The notes beneath the pieces are model-generated. The model did not search any database. It was not told the origin of the DNA and saw nothing but the letters and a program-made list of their open reading frames with translations. Both the position numbers and the translations under genes were made by a program. This document shows, in pieces, positions 47,973 through 56,079 of a stretch of 64,000 bases of DNA (position 1 is its first letter; each line of letters starts with the position of its first letter). The DNA is from Runella sp. CRIBMP (GTDB lineage: Bacteria; Bacteroidota; Bacteroidia; Cytophagales; Spirosomataceae): positions 1 to 64,000 of the forward strand of contig NZ_JAAAKZ010000007.1 in the NCBI RefSeq assembly GCF_009905605.1, in the 5' to 3' direction.

Positions 47973-49653
47973 AAAACTCCGCCAACGGCCCAAGCGCGAG
48001 CGCGGGAAAGAAAGACAGCGCGGCGATGATGAAAATCACGGCAAACACCATAAAACCAAACGTAGCGGTGTCAGTTTTGAGCGTTCCCGCAGATTCAGGG
48101 ATATACTTCTTATTTGCCAAAATTCCCGCGATGGCAATTGGCCCGATGATGGGAATATAACGGCTCATAATCAGCACAATACCACAGGTAATGTTCCAAA
48201 AAGGAGTGTTGTCGCTCAAGCCCTCAAAACCAGATCCATTGTTAGCGGAAGAAGAAGTGTATTCATACAACATTTCCGAAAATCCGTGAAAACTTGGATT
48301 GTTAAGCCAGCCTACGCTTGGGTCTTGGGTAAATACATAACTTGAAAGTGCCGTAAAAGCCAGAATCAAAAAGGTATGAAGCAACGCGATGATGGTGGCA
48401 ATTTTCATTTCTTTGGCTTCAATTTTTTTACCCAAAAATTCGGGCGTACGTCCTACCATCAACCCCGAAATGAAGACCGCAATGATGATAAAAATGTAGA
48501 AGTTCAGAAAGCCGACGCCCACACCTCCGTAAAGTGCATTAATCATCATATCAATGAGTTGCATAGCCCCCGAAAGCGGCGTCATACTGTCGTGCATCGC
48601 ATTGACCGAGCCGTTGGAAGTAGTGGTGGTGGCGATGCCCCAAAAAGCAGAAGCCGCTGCGCCAAACCGTATTTCCTTGCCTTCCATACTGCCCAATGAT
48701 TGGTTGATATTCATTTTTGTGATGGCAGGATTGCCTTGCATTTCAAAATAAACGGAGACGCTCAGCAGGAGGAAAAAGCCTAGGGTCATTACGCCAAAAA
48801 TCATCCACGCGAGTTTTTTTCGATTAAGATAAAAGCCGAGCGCAAACACAAAGGCAATGGGAATGAGGATGATAAGAATGTTTTCGATGATGTTGGTCAG
48901 GTAATTCGGATTCTCCAGCGGGTGCGCTGAATTGACCCCAAAATACCCACCGCCGTTGGTCCCAGCCTGTTTGATGGCAATCATGGCTGCCGCTGGTCCG
49001 CGTGATACCTGTACCGAATCACCCTGCACCGTAACGATATTCGCTTTTCCCTCCCAGTTCATAGGTGTTCCGTTGAATACTAAAATAACGGCCGACACTA
49101 ACGCGATAGGCAACAAAATACGGGTGCATGATTTAAGGAAATAACTATAAAAATTGCCTAATTGATTGGTTTGGTGCTCTTTCATTGCCTTAAATACAAT
49201 CGCCGCTGCGGCCATACCCGTTCCTGCCGTTACAAACTGCATAAACATCAATCCTGCCAACTGCGAAAAATACGTGACTCCCGTCTCACCCGAATAGTGT
49301 TGCAGATTACAATTGACCAAAAAAGAAACGGCGGTATTAAACGCTAAATCTGCACTCATCGACGGATTATGGTCTGGATTGAACGGGAGCCATCCTTGAT
49401 TCATGAGCACAAACATCATCCAGAAAAACCAAACAAAATTAATGGTTAAAAGAGCAGCCAAATTTTCCTGCCACGTCATTTCCTTTTTGGGATTGATGCG
49501 GCACACTTTATAAATATAGTTTTCGAGCGGCGACATAAAGTCCAGCCACGTAGGTTGGCCTAAATAAACCTTGGCGATGTAGCGCCCCAAAGGCAGCGCC
49601 AACAAAACCGTAAGGACAAAAATTAAACTGATACCGAGAATTTCCTGTAACAT
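47959..49653 (-). CDS. kdpA: Potassium-transporting ATPase potassium-binding subunit KdpA
   Basis: I start at 49653 (MLQEILGISLIFVLTVLLAL); the longer frame would overlap kdpF. At 564 residues it has the length and about ten membrane segments of KdpA. The K+ selectivity-filter regions are visible, including KQAGTNGGGYFGVNSAHP and NNGSGFEGL. KdpA belongs to the SKT channel-like superfamily and carries K+ while KdpB supplies ATP energy. It starts 16 nt after the kdpF stop. Confidence 0.96.
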   Translation of the reverse strand: MLQEILGISLIFVLTVLLALPLGRYIAKVYLGQPTWLDFMSPLENYIYKVCRINPKKEMTWQENLAALLTINFVWFFWMMFVLMNQGWLPFNPDHNPSMSADLAFNTAVSFLVNCNLQHYSGETGVTYFSQLAGLMFMQFVTAGTGMAAAAIVFKAMKEHQTNQLGNFYSYFLKSCTRILLPIALVSAVILVFNGTPMNWEGKANIVTVQGDSVQVSRGPAAAMIAIKQAGTNGGGYFGVNSAHPLENPNYLTNIIENILIILIPIAFVFALGFYLNRKKLAWMIFGVMTLGFFLLLSVSVYFEMQGNPAITKMNINQSLGSMEGKEIRFGAAASAFWGIATTTTSNGSVNAMHDSMTPLSGAMQLIDMMINALYGGVGVGFLNFYIFIIIAVFISGLMVGRTPEFLGKKIEAKEMKIATIIALLHTFLILAFTALSSYVFTQDPSVGWLNNPSFHGFSEMLYEYTSSSANNGSGFEGLSDNTPFWNITCGIVLIMSRYIPIIGPIAIAGILANKKYIPESAGTLKTDTATFGFMVFAVIFIIAALSFFPALALGPLAEFFTLR

Positions 49654-49669
49654 GATTTTAATGAAGTTT

Positions 49670-49750
49670 CTAGAATTTTTCAGGTTTAAGTAAGACGTAC
49701 ACCAAGTAGCCAAACACAGCCAAAGCAAGGATGAAGAGAGCGGTGAACAT
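49670..49750 (-). CDS. kdpF: KdpF small membrane subunit
   Basis: A 26-residue ORF reading MFTALFILALAVFGYLVYVL and then LKPEKF. This is a single hydrophobic helix with the conserved KdpF pattern GYLVYxLxxPExF. KdpF packs between KdpA and KdpB and stabilises the complex. It lies directly before kdpA, its usual place. Confidence 0.88.
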   Translation of the reverse strand: MFTALFILALAVFGYLVYVLLKPEKF

Positions 49751-49754
49751 AGCG

Positions 49755-49841
49755 TTAGATTTTTTCAAAGAATCGAATAGAACCGTAGAACAGGGCAAAG
49801 CACCCAATGCCCGCGAAAAGAAGAATGATAAGCATACTCAT
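49755..49841 (-). CDS. 28-residue membrane microprotein upstream of kdpF
   Basis: An ORF of 28 codons (MSMLIILLFAGIGCFALFYG, then SIRFFEKI): one hydrophobic helix followed by a short charged tail. It ends 4 nt before the kdpF start, and it begins about 25 nt after the start site predicted from the sigma-54 promoter, so it would be the first gene of the operon. I do not know a named family. The size and tail resemble KdpF, but it is not a KdpF copy. It could be an extra accessory subunit. Confidence 0.6.
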   Translation of the reverse strand: MSMLIILLFAGIGCFALFYGSIRFFEKI

Positions 49842-49876
49842 AATGAAAATGTGTTTTAATGAGACACACTTATGTA

Positions 49877-49892
49877 TGCCAAAGCCGTGCCT
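49877..49892 (-). promoter_or_regulatory. Sigma-54 (-24/-12) promoter of the kdp operon
   Basis: Read on the minus strand: AGGCACGGCTTTGGCA. Against TGGCACG-N4-TTGCW it matches 10 of 12 fixed positions, with the invariant GG and GC at the correct spacing. Transcription would start near 49866. The adjacent upstream gene is an NtrC-type sigma-54 activator. Confidence 0.7.
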
Positions 49893-49960
49893 GTCGAAAT
49901 GGAGGGTAGTTAAGATGTTAAAAAAGAGGCGTTTATGGTGTTTTTTGAAATTTGGACAAT

Positions 49961-49985
49961 AAAAAACCCTTCCATTTTGGAAGGG
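49961..49985 (-). terminator. Terminator of the sigma-54 regulator gene
   Basis: On the minus strand CCCTTCC, loop AAAAT, GGAAGGG, then six T. It separates the regulator transcript from the kdp operon, which therefore needs its own promoter. Confidence 0.9.
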
Positions 49986-50005
49986 TGGGTTTTCATTTTG
50001 ATAGG

Positions 50006-50033
50006 GTAGCGCCGCAAAATTTTGAGGCGCTAC
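50006..50033. promoter_or_regulatory. 28-bp near-perfect palindrome, candidate enhancer for the sigma-54 activator
   Basis: Half-sites GTAGCGCC and GGCGCTAC flank CAAAATTTTG; 13 of 14 base pairs of the dyad are symmetric. It has no loop-sized asymmetry and no T-run, so it looks more like an operator than a hairpin. It lies 114-141 bp upstream of the -24 element, a usual distance for enhancers, and overlaps the regulator's stop codon. Confidence 0.55.
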
Positions 50034-51361
50034 AATTCATATTCTTCAATCTTCCGATACAGTGTCGTGAGACCGATGCCGAGGAGTCGGGCGGTTTCGG
50101 TTTTGTTGTGTTGGGTATGGTGCAACATCCAGTCAATGTGCTGTTTTTCAATTTCGGCCAACGTTGCTACACCCTGTGTGAAATTGGCGGTGCCAAACTG
50201 CATTTCAAAGGGAAGTTCCCGCGGGGTTAATTCATTGTGATTCGCCAGAATAACGGCGCGTTCAATCACATTTTTTAATTCACGGATATTGCCTTTCCAA
50301 GCACTTTGCTTTAGTCTTTCTAAAAATGACGCAGATAATTTTGGTGCTGGGCGGTTCATTTTAGCCGCATAGATTTGGACAAAATGCGCGGCCAATAAGG
50401 GAATATCTTCGGGGCGTTGATGCAGGGAAGGAAGTTTTATCTCAAAAACCGACAAACGGTAGTACAAATCGAGGCGAAAGTGTTGGTTTTCAGCTTCTTT
50501 TTGTAAGTCGCGGTTGGTGGCGGCCACAAACCGAACGCTGACTTGGGTTGGCTTGGTGTCGCCTACTTTGTAGAACGCATTCGTTTCCAGAACACGCAGG
50601 AGCTTGGCTTGCAAGTCTGGGCTCATTTCACCGATTTCATCCAGAAACAACGTGCCGCCGTGGGCTTCTTCCATCAAGCCTTTTTTATCTTTTGTCGCAC
50701 CCGTAAAAGCTCCAGCGCGGTGGCCGAAGAGTTCGCTTTCCAGAATTTCGCGGCTGAATGCGCTGCAATTGAGCGCCACAAAAGGTTTATCGCGTCGTGG
50801 ACTTTGTTGATGGATGGCTTGGGCAAATACTTCTTTGCCCGTACCAGTTTCGCCCAACAGCAACACCGTAGTATCCGTTACGGCTACTTTTTGGGCCAAT
50901 TCTATAGCCTCCAGAATGGGTTTTGAGGTTCCGATGATACTTCCAAACCCAAATTTTTGACTTACTTTTTCCTCTAGCCGATGGACTTTCTGACGAAGCT
51001 CGGCTTTCTCGGTCGCCCGCGCTACCAGTGGCACAATGCGGTCGTTGTCGTCGCCTTTGGTAAGGTAGTCAAACGCGCCATTTTTGACGGCCTGTACCCC
51101 GTCGGCTATGGTGCCGTAGGCCGTCAGCAGGATAACTTCAACAAGTGGAAATTGCGTTTTGAGGCGTTGGGTAAGTTCAACACCGTGGGCATCAGGTAGT
51201 TTTACGTCGCAGACTACCACCTGAATGTCTTGTTTTTCCAGAATCTTAAAAGCCGAATGTGCATTGTCGGCTTCGCTCACGTGATAGCCTTCTAGCTCCA
51301 GAATGCGTTTGAGCAGCCCCCGGAGTTTGATTTCATCATCGATGAGGAGGAGATTGGGCAT
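50030..51361 (-). CDS. Sigma-54-dependent response regulator (NtrC family) beside kdp
   Basis: A 443-residue protein. Receiver domain with D8-D9, phospho-acceptor Asp52 in VVVCDVKLPDAHG and Lys in FDYLTKGD; AAA+ domain with Walker A LLLGETGTGKEVF, the sigma-54 contact loop ESELFGHRAGAFTGA, Walker B GGTLFLDEIGEM and RLDLYYRLSVFEI; and a C-terminal Fis-type helix-turn-helix ending ARLLGIGLTTLYRKIEEYEL. GAFTGA is intact, so it should activate a sigma-54 promoter, and one lies 138 bp downstream of its stop codon in front of kdp. No OmpR-type KdpE is present, so this is the likely Kdp regulator, partnered by the kinase at 41043. Confidence 0.93.
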   Translation of the reverse strand: MPNLLLIDDEIKLRGLLKRILELEGYHVSEADNAHSAFKILEKQDIQVVVCDVKLPDAHGVELTQRLKTQFPLVEVILLTAYGTIADGVQAVKNGAFDYLTKGDDNDRIVPLVARATEKAELRQKVHRLEEKVSQKFGFGSIIGTSKPILEAIELAQKVAVTDTTVLLLGETGTGKEVFAQAIHQQSPRRDKPFVALNCSAFSREILESELFGHRAGAFTGATKDKKGLMEEAHGGTLFLDEIGEMSPDLQAKLLRVLETNAFYKVGDTKPTQVSVRFVAATNRDLQKEAENQHFRLDLYYRLSVFEIKLPSLHQRPEDIPLLAAHFVQIYAAKMNRPAPKLSASFLERLKQSAWKGNIRELKNVIERAVILANHNELTPRELPFEMQFGTANFTQGVATLAEIEKQHIDWMLHHTQHNKTETARLLGIGLTTLYRKIEEYEL

Positions 51362-51454
51362 GAAATTCTGTCACGCTGTAAGCGTCTAATTTTTAGTGCA
51401 TTAAATGTGATTTTAGGTGCCTACGGCATGACAAAATTAAGGTTTTTTAACCTG

Positions 51455-52330
51455 CTATTTTACATCATACTCCGCCAACGTCTCACGTAAAAACTTCAAG
51501 AACGGAGCCGAAAATTCCTTGCGTTTAAGGGCAAATTTTACCGTTGTTTTCAAGAAATCAAGTTTGTTTCCAATGTCGTGGCGCTCGCCTTCAATGCGGT
51601 GGGCGTAGATGCTTTCGCGGCGCAGCAAGATTTGGAAGGCATCGGTGAGTTGGATTTCGCCGCCTTTACCTTTGCCCGTTTGTTCAATCGCCGTAAAGAT
51701 TTCGGGCGAAAGAATATACCGTCCGGCAATGGCTAGGGTAGAAGGAGCGGCCTCAATGGAAGGCTTTTCGATGAGGGCGTCCAACTGCATGATGGTATCG
51801 CTCAACGCCGTTCCGCCTACGATTCCGTAGCGGTTTACTTTCTCGCGTGGCACGGTTTCGACCGCAATCACGGTGCTTTGGTATTGCTCGTAGGTATCAA
51901 TCAATTGCTGCGTGACGGGGATGACCGAATCCATGATGGTATCGCCCAAAAGCACCGCAAAAGGTTCATTGCCAACGTGTTGTTTGGCGTAATAGATGGC
52001 ATCGCCGAGACCATTGGTCTCGCGTTGACGAACATAGTGAATATTGGCCATGTCGGACAAACGGCGCATTTCGTTCCAAAGCAGTTCGTCTTGTTTTTCT
52101 TCTAATTTGGCTTCCAATTCTACATTACGGTCAAAGTGGTCTTCGATGGCGCGCTTACCGCGACCTGTAATGATAAGAATGTCTTCAATGCCCGAATCGA
52201 CCGCTTCCTGCACCACGTACTGAATGGTGGGCGTGTCGATGATGGGGAGCATTTCTTTGGGTTGAGATTTTGTTGCGGGTAAGAATCGGGTTCCTAAACC
52301 AGCGGCAGGTATAACAGCTTTACGAATCAT
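51455..52330 (-). CDS. galU: UTP-glucose-1-phosphate uridylyltransferase
   Basis: A 291-residue nucleotidyltransferase. The N-terminal signature AGLGTRFLPATKSQPKEMLP, the GRGKRAIEDHFD motif and LIEKPS are all present. It makes UDP-glucose for glycan and envelope synthesis. It starts 7 nt after the MazF-like toxin gene, so it may be read from the same transcript. Confidence 0.95.
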   Translation of the reverse strand: MIRKAVIPAAGLGTRFLPATKSQPKEMLPIIDTPTIQYVVQEAVDSGIEDILIITGRGKRAIEDHFDRNVELEAKLEEKQDELLWNEMRRLSDMANIHYVRQRETNGLGDAIYYAKQHVGNEPFAVLLGDTIMDSVIPVTQQLIDTYEQYQSTVIAVETVPREKVNRYGIVGGTALSDTIMQLDALIEKPSIEAAPSTLAIAGRYILSPEIFTAIEQTGKGKGGEIQLTDAFQILLRRESIYAHRIEGERHDIGNKLDFLKTTVKFALKRKEFSAPFLKFLRETLAEYDVK

Positions 52331-52337
52331 GTGGGAG

Positions 52338-52679
52338 TTAAAAAATAGAATGAATGATTTTGTTTCTTACAAAATCACAATATTCGGGTTTTAAAAAAGT
52401 ATGTTGTTTCTTCAAAACGCTATCCATGTTGAACATTCCAACGATATGAGTAGCAAAATATCCCTGACGGGAAGATGCTTTGGAGAGCATTTCAGGTTTG
52501 ATTTCAATGGTATATTTTGGAAAATAATTTTTGGTTGTCATTAATACGGCATAGAAAAACTCTTCATCAAGGAAGAGTTCATCATTTGAAACAACTAAAG
52601 CAGGGTGAGGAAGAAAACGTCCATCGGGCATTTGAAAATTAACTTCAACAACTTCCCATTGGGATACCTTACCCTTCAT
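52338..52679 (-). CDS. PemK/MazF-like toxin candidate
   Basis: I start at 52679 (MKGKVSQWEVVEVNF); the longer frame would run deeply into the antitoxin gene. At 113 residues it has the PemK/MazF layout: an early V-x-V-x-F strand, LPHPALVVSNDE in place of the usual RPALVIS, a variable loop, FYAVLMTT, and a late conserved GYFATHIVGMFN. The conserved Arg before Pro is His here, which could weaken RNase activity. It overlaps the upstream small gene by 11 nt, the toxin-after-antitoxin arrangement. Confidence 0.68.
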   Translation of the reverse strand: MKGKVSQWEVVEVNFQMPDGRFLPHPALVVSNDELFLDEEFFYAVLMTTKNYFPKYTIEIKPEMLSKASSRQGYFATHIVGMFNMDSVLKKQHTFLKPEYCDFVRNKIIHSIF

Positions 52680-52863
52680 AATTTTTGAATGATTTAGCAA
52701 CAACCCGGCTGCCATTCATGACAGCGGCTTTACGGTAATCATTGGCAGTGTATTCGCGTTCTATTTCTCTTTTTAATAATGCCACAACTATTTCCAAAAT
52801 AGATTCATCTTCTACACTGTCAATCAATTCGTGTGCTTTTTGTCTGGTCTGAGCCTCTACCAT
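52669..52863 (-). CDS. Small antitoxin candidate of unrecognised family
   Basis: A 64-residue acidic-then-basic helical protein (QKAHELIDSVEDESILEIVV, then ALLKREIEREYTANDYRKA). I see no ribbon-helix-helix or AbrB motif. The first half resembles small antitoxin-like proteins of Bacteroidota that begin with a helix of the type E-x-L-H-x-L-I-D. Overlap with the MazF-like gene supports the role. The family call is an inference. Confidence 0.55.
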   Translation of the reverse strand: MVEAQTRQKAHELIDSVEDESILEIVVALLKREIEREYTANDYRKAAVMNGSRVVAKSFKNYEG

Positions 52864-52902
52864 GTTTTTGTTATTTTAACAAAATTAGCAAAAAACAATC
52901 AC

Positions 52903-54399
52903 TTATTTCCCATAAAGTGCCTTGGCGGCGGGCTCATATTTATCTCCCGCAATCCAGTAAGGACGAACGGATTTATTGGCAATGAGCCGGGCCGAATAGG
53001 CAAATGATTGACAGAATTTTAACAGATAATCAAAATCTACCGAGTCAGGATTGTCGGTGGCTTGGTGGTAATATTTGGCAATTTCACCGTCAAAACTTTT
53101 GAATCCTGGGGCAAAATCTGGGGCAGGAATGCCCTTGGCGGCTAAATTTACGTTGTCTGAGCGGTCAAAAAGGCCCTGTTCGGGAGCGGGGTCGCCAAAA
53201 ACGCCTAATCCAAACGCTTTACAGCCCGCCTCGATTTCCGCTTTGCAGTTGGTGCGGTCGAGGCCAATGACCGACACGAGCGTTTTGTCGCTGTAGCCAG
53301 CGCCATCGCTGTTGAGGTTAAACACGCACTGATTTAGCGGTACTAGCGGGTGCTCTGCATAATATTTACTACCCAATAATCCCACTTCTTCGGCGGTGTA
53401 GCCAATCAATAAAATAGAACGTTTGGCGGGCTGGATAGATAAAGTCTTGGCGGCGGTCAGCATGGCTACCGTTCCGAAAGCATTGTCGCGGGCACCGTTG
53501 AAGATACTGTCGGCTGGGGTGTAGGTATTGCCACCTTTTTTACCCGTGCCTACGTGGTCAAAGTGCGCCGATACCACAATATATTCGTTTTTGAGCATGG
53601 GGTCAGTTCCTTCAATCACTCCTACCACATTATAGGAATTGATATTTTGTTGGTCACGGCCTGTGGTTTGAAACTTGGCCGAAGAAGCCCCGCTTTTGAA
53701 TAGATCCGTGTATTTTTTCTGCTGGCCATTGACCCAAACGTGCGTTACTCCGTTGCTTCCGCCATTGTCCAAACTCAGTTTTTCATTTCCGAAATACCGT
53801 GACGCAAAGTTCCAAGGGATTTGAGCGGTAAACAGTTCAATGAGCAAGGCGGCGCCTTTTTCGGTGGCAAGTTTGCGCTTATCGTTGGCGGCGGCAAAGA
53901 TTTCTTGTGGCGTTTTTGATTCGGGCGTGCCTACCTGCGCCACCACGATTTTGCCTTTCACATCTTTTGTATAATCAGCGGCTTGCCCATAGCCCACAAA
54001 AACCACATCGGCGCTGAAGTTGGCGGCGCCTCCTCCCAAAATGACAAATTCTTTGCCCGAGTGTAAGGTATCACTGTTGGCAATTAAAAGGCCCTCTTTG
54101 GCACTTTTTTGAATAAGAAACGGAACAGGTTGCAAATAGGTCGTTTGGCCGGGAGCGGGCTTGATGCCTAAGTACCGAAACTGCTCCGCGAGGTACCGCG
54201 CGGCGACCAAGTTGCCTTGCTCCCCCGTGCGCCGCCCCTGCAACTCGTCGGAGGCTAAAAAGCGCATGTTCATTTCTACTTCGGCCCGTGAATACTTGGT
54301 TTCGGGCAGTTTTTTGAGTGATTGAGCAGAAACAGAAAACGAAAAAAAAGAGGTGGCTAATGAAACAGCAATGAACGATTTTATAGATGCTTTCAGCAT
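52903..54399 (-). CDS. Secreted M28-family metallopeptidase with PA domain
   Basis: A 498-residue protein with a signal peptide (MLKASIKSFIAVSLATSFFS, cleavage near VSAQS). A PA-type insert lies at about 130-230 and the M28 zinc-peptidase domain at about 255-480. Candidate zinc ligands and catalytic residues appear in order: SAHFDHVG (His), FNGARDNAFG (Asp), YTAEEVGLLGS (catalytic Glu and Glu ligand), NLNSDGAGY (Asp) and YYHQATDNPDSVD (His). It is likely a periplasmic or extracellular aminopeptidase. It starts 12 nt after thrB. Confidence 0.9.
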   Translation of the reverse strand: MLKASIKSFIAVSLATSFFSFSVSAQSLKKLPETKYSRAEVEMNMRFLASDELQGRRTGEQGNLVAARYLAEQFRYLGIKPAPGQTTYLQPVPFLIQKSAKEGLLIANSDTLHSGKEFVILGGGAANFSADVVFVGYGQAADYTKDVKGKIVVAQVGTPESKTPQEIFAAANDKRKLATEKGAALLIELFTAQIPWNFASRYFGNEKLSLDNGGSNGVTHVWVNGQQKKYTDLFKSGASSAKFQTTGRDQQNINSYNVVGVIEGTDPMLKNEYIVVSAHFDHVGTGKKGGNTYTPADSIFNGARDNAFGTVAMLTAAKTLSIQPAKRSILLIGYTAEEVGLLGSKYYAEHPLVPLNQCVFNLNSDGAGYSDKTLVSVIGLDRTNCKAEIEAGCKAFGLGVFGDPAPEQGLFDRSDNVNLAAKGIPAPDFAPGFKSFDGEIAKYYHQATDNPDSVDFDYLLKFCQSFAYSARLIANKSVRPYWIAGDKYEPAAKALYGK

Positions 54400-54411
54400 G
54401 ACAAATAGAGT

Positions 54412-55728
54412 TTACGCCGTTTCCAGCACTTTGGGGCCTTGTTGATTGATTTGAGATACGTAACTTTTGGTGGTAATGCCTACGCTGCCGAAGGCTTCGC
54501 TCATGGTTTTTGCAACGCGCTCGGCGGTGTCGCGGCCACGGCTGAGGGCAAACATGGACGGGCCAGCACCAGAAATACTGCACCCCAACGCGCCGCTGTC
54601 GAGGGCGGCCTGTTTTACGTGGTCAAACTCAGGGATAAGAATGGAGCGTACTGGCTCAATGATGACATCCACCATCGAACGGCTGACCAAGTCGTAATCT
54701 TCCTGCATCAGCCCCGCAATCAACCCCGCTACGTTGCCCATTTGAGAAATGGTATTTTTGAGCGAAACCTCGTTACGCAATATATAACGCGCATCTTTGG
54801 TATTGACTTCTACGTCAGGATGAACCAGTGTACAAAATAACTCATCGGGAACTTTGACCTTAAACACATCAAGCGGGGAATAACTGCGAATGACCACGAA
54901 GCCGCCCAACAGTGCAGGCCCTACGTTGTCGGCGTGGGCCGCCCCGCAGGCGATTCGCTCGCCTTCCATCGCAAAGGGCAACAACTCCCGCTGCGTCAGC
55001 GGACGGCCCAACAGCTCATTGATGGCAAAAATACCCACCACTGAGCTGGCTGAGCTAGAACCCATACCGCTGCCCAAAGGCATGTTTTTGTGAAGTGTTA
55101 CCTCGATACCCTGTTGGGAACCAATGTGTTCCAGAAATTTAAGCATCACCACCGACACGGCGTTGCGCTCGGGTTCGCGCGGCAGGCGACCTTCATCGCC
55201 GATGATGTCTTTGATAATGATGCCGGGCATGTCGCGTTTGCGGAGTTCTACGATGTCGCCGGGTTCGTCCAGTGCAAATCCAAAAATATCAAACCCACAG
55301 GCTACGTTAGCAACGGTGGCCGGGGCAAAAGCTTTTATATAATTCATTGAGAGGTGGGAGTTTTGACTCAGGAATTGGTAAGTTATATTAAAAAAGTTTT
55401 TGGCATTTTCTACGGATTCATTGGCTTCTTCAGAGATAATGTCGTCATAATCATAGTCGCTAAATCGTCTCTTTTCATAAGATTTTTGTAGCCAGACATT
55501 AGAATCCAATGGAAAAATCCCCGTTTTAATGTATTTCAATCGGAATTGATTATGAGCTCCTTCGTGAGATTTAGTATGAATGTTTTCTATCCAAAGTAAA
55601 ACCTGAATACAATGAAAAATAGAGTAATACGCGCGATTTACGCTGGCTTCATAACGCCCTTGCTCCAAAAAATCAGTTGCATCCTGCAAACAGTCTTCCG
55701 CTTTTTGAAAAATGATCAGAGAATTCAT
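54412..55728 (-). CDS. thrB: HEPN toxin-like domain fused in frame to homoserine kinase (ThrB)
   Basis: One uninterrupted 438-codon frame. Residues 1-127 are a complete HEPN (UPF0332-like) domain with NRAYYSIFHC, giving the R32-x6-H39 motif. From Met128 (55347) the sequence is a full-length 311-residue GHMP kinase with KAFAPATVANVACGFDIFG, the ATP loop PLGSGMGSSSASSV and GCSISGAGPSMFAL, i.e. homoserine kinase (homoserine to O-phosphohomoserine, threonine pathway). Typical ThrB has no such N-terminus, so the HEPN gene appears to have lost its stop codon, or ThrB initiates internally at 55347. The upstream MNT nucleotidyltransferase overlaps it by 4 nt (ATGA), as in MNT-HEPN toxin-antitoxin pairs. 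No separate promoter before 55347 is evident. Confidence 0.85.
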   Translation of the reverse strand: MNSLIIFQKAEDCLQDATDFLEQGRYEASVNRAYYSIFHCIQVLLWIENIHTKSHEGAHNQFRLKYIKTGIFPLDSNVWLQKSYEKRRFSDYDYDDIISEEANESVENAKNFFNITYQFLSQNSHLSMNYIKAFAPATVANVACGFDIFGFALDEPGDIVELRKRDMPGIIIKDIIGDEGRLPREPERNAVSVVMLKFLEHIGSQQGIEVTLHKNMPLGSGMGSSSASSVVGIFAINELLGRPLTQRELLPFAMEGERIACGAAHADNVGPALLGGFVVIRSYSPLDVFKVKVPDELFCTLVHPDVEVNTKDARYILRNEVSLKNTISQMGNVAGLIAGLMQEDYDLVSRSMVDVIIEPVRSILIPEFDHVKQAALDSGALGCSISGAGPSMFALSRGRDTAERVAKTMSEAFGSVGITTKSYVSQINQQGPKVLETA

Positions 55729-56063
55729 AATTCTATACCGTCTTCTCTTACATTCTCATATAACGGTAGTTTCAATGAAGAAAACCGAGTTTTGACTACT
55801 GGAATGGTTGAAATCCATTTATCATATTTTAATCCTAAATCGCTGTTAATCACCGACATGTTGCTTATTTCGGTAAGAGGATGGATTTTTTCATCATTCA
55901 GAACTACCAAAACATCTACATCCGACTCCTCACGCTGTTCCCCGCGGGCATAGGAGCCAAAGAGAATCACTTGGTGTAAACGTTCACCATATAAATCCAA
56001 CAGCCCTTTTTTAAGGTCTGCCAGCAACGATTTGAGTTCGGAAGGGATAGCACGGTGACTCAT
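55725..56063 (-). CDS. Minimal nucleotidyltransferase (MNT) antitoxin
   Basis: I start at 56063 (MSHRAIPSEL), because the longer frame to 56090 begins inside a -7 box. At 112 residues it has the polymerase-beta-like signature LFGSYARGEQREESDVDVLV, with GS at 36-37 and the metal-binding Asp pair at 48 and 50. In MNT-HEPN pairs such proteins are known to adenylylate and silence the HEPN RNase. Its stop overlaps the HEPN-ThrB start. Confidence 0.88.
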   Translation of the reverse strand: MSHRAIPSELKSLLADLKKGLLDLYGERLHQVILFGSYARGEQREESDVDVLVVLNDEKIHPLTEISNMSVINSDLGLKYDKWISTIPVVKTRFSSLKLPLYENVREDGIEL

Positions 56064-56079
56064 ACCAATGTCATTTTGA

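Noticed and set aside
49952-50240. Two overlapping plus-strand ORFs near the regulator terminator
   Set aside because: They are shadows of the regulator's C-terminus and run through its terminator and palindrome.
41043-51361. A classical KdpDE pair
   Set aside because: No OmpR-type regulator is present; the only response regulator has a sigma-54 AAA+ domain, and KdpD lacks its kinase.
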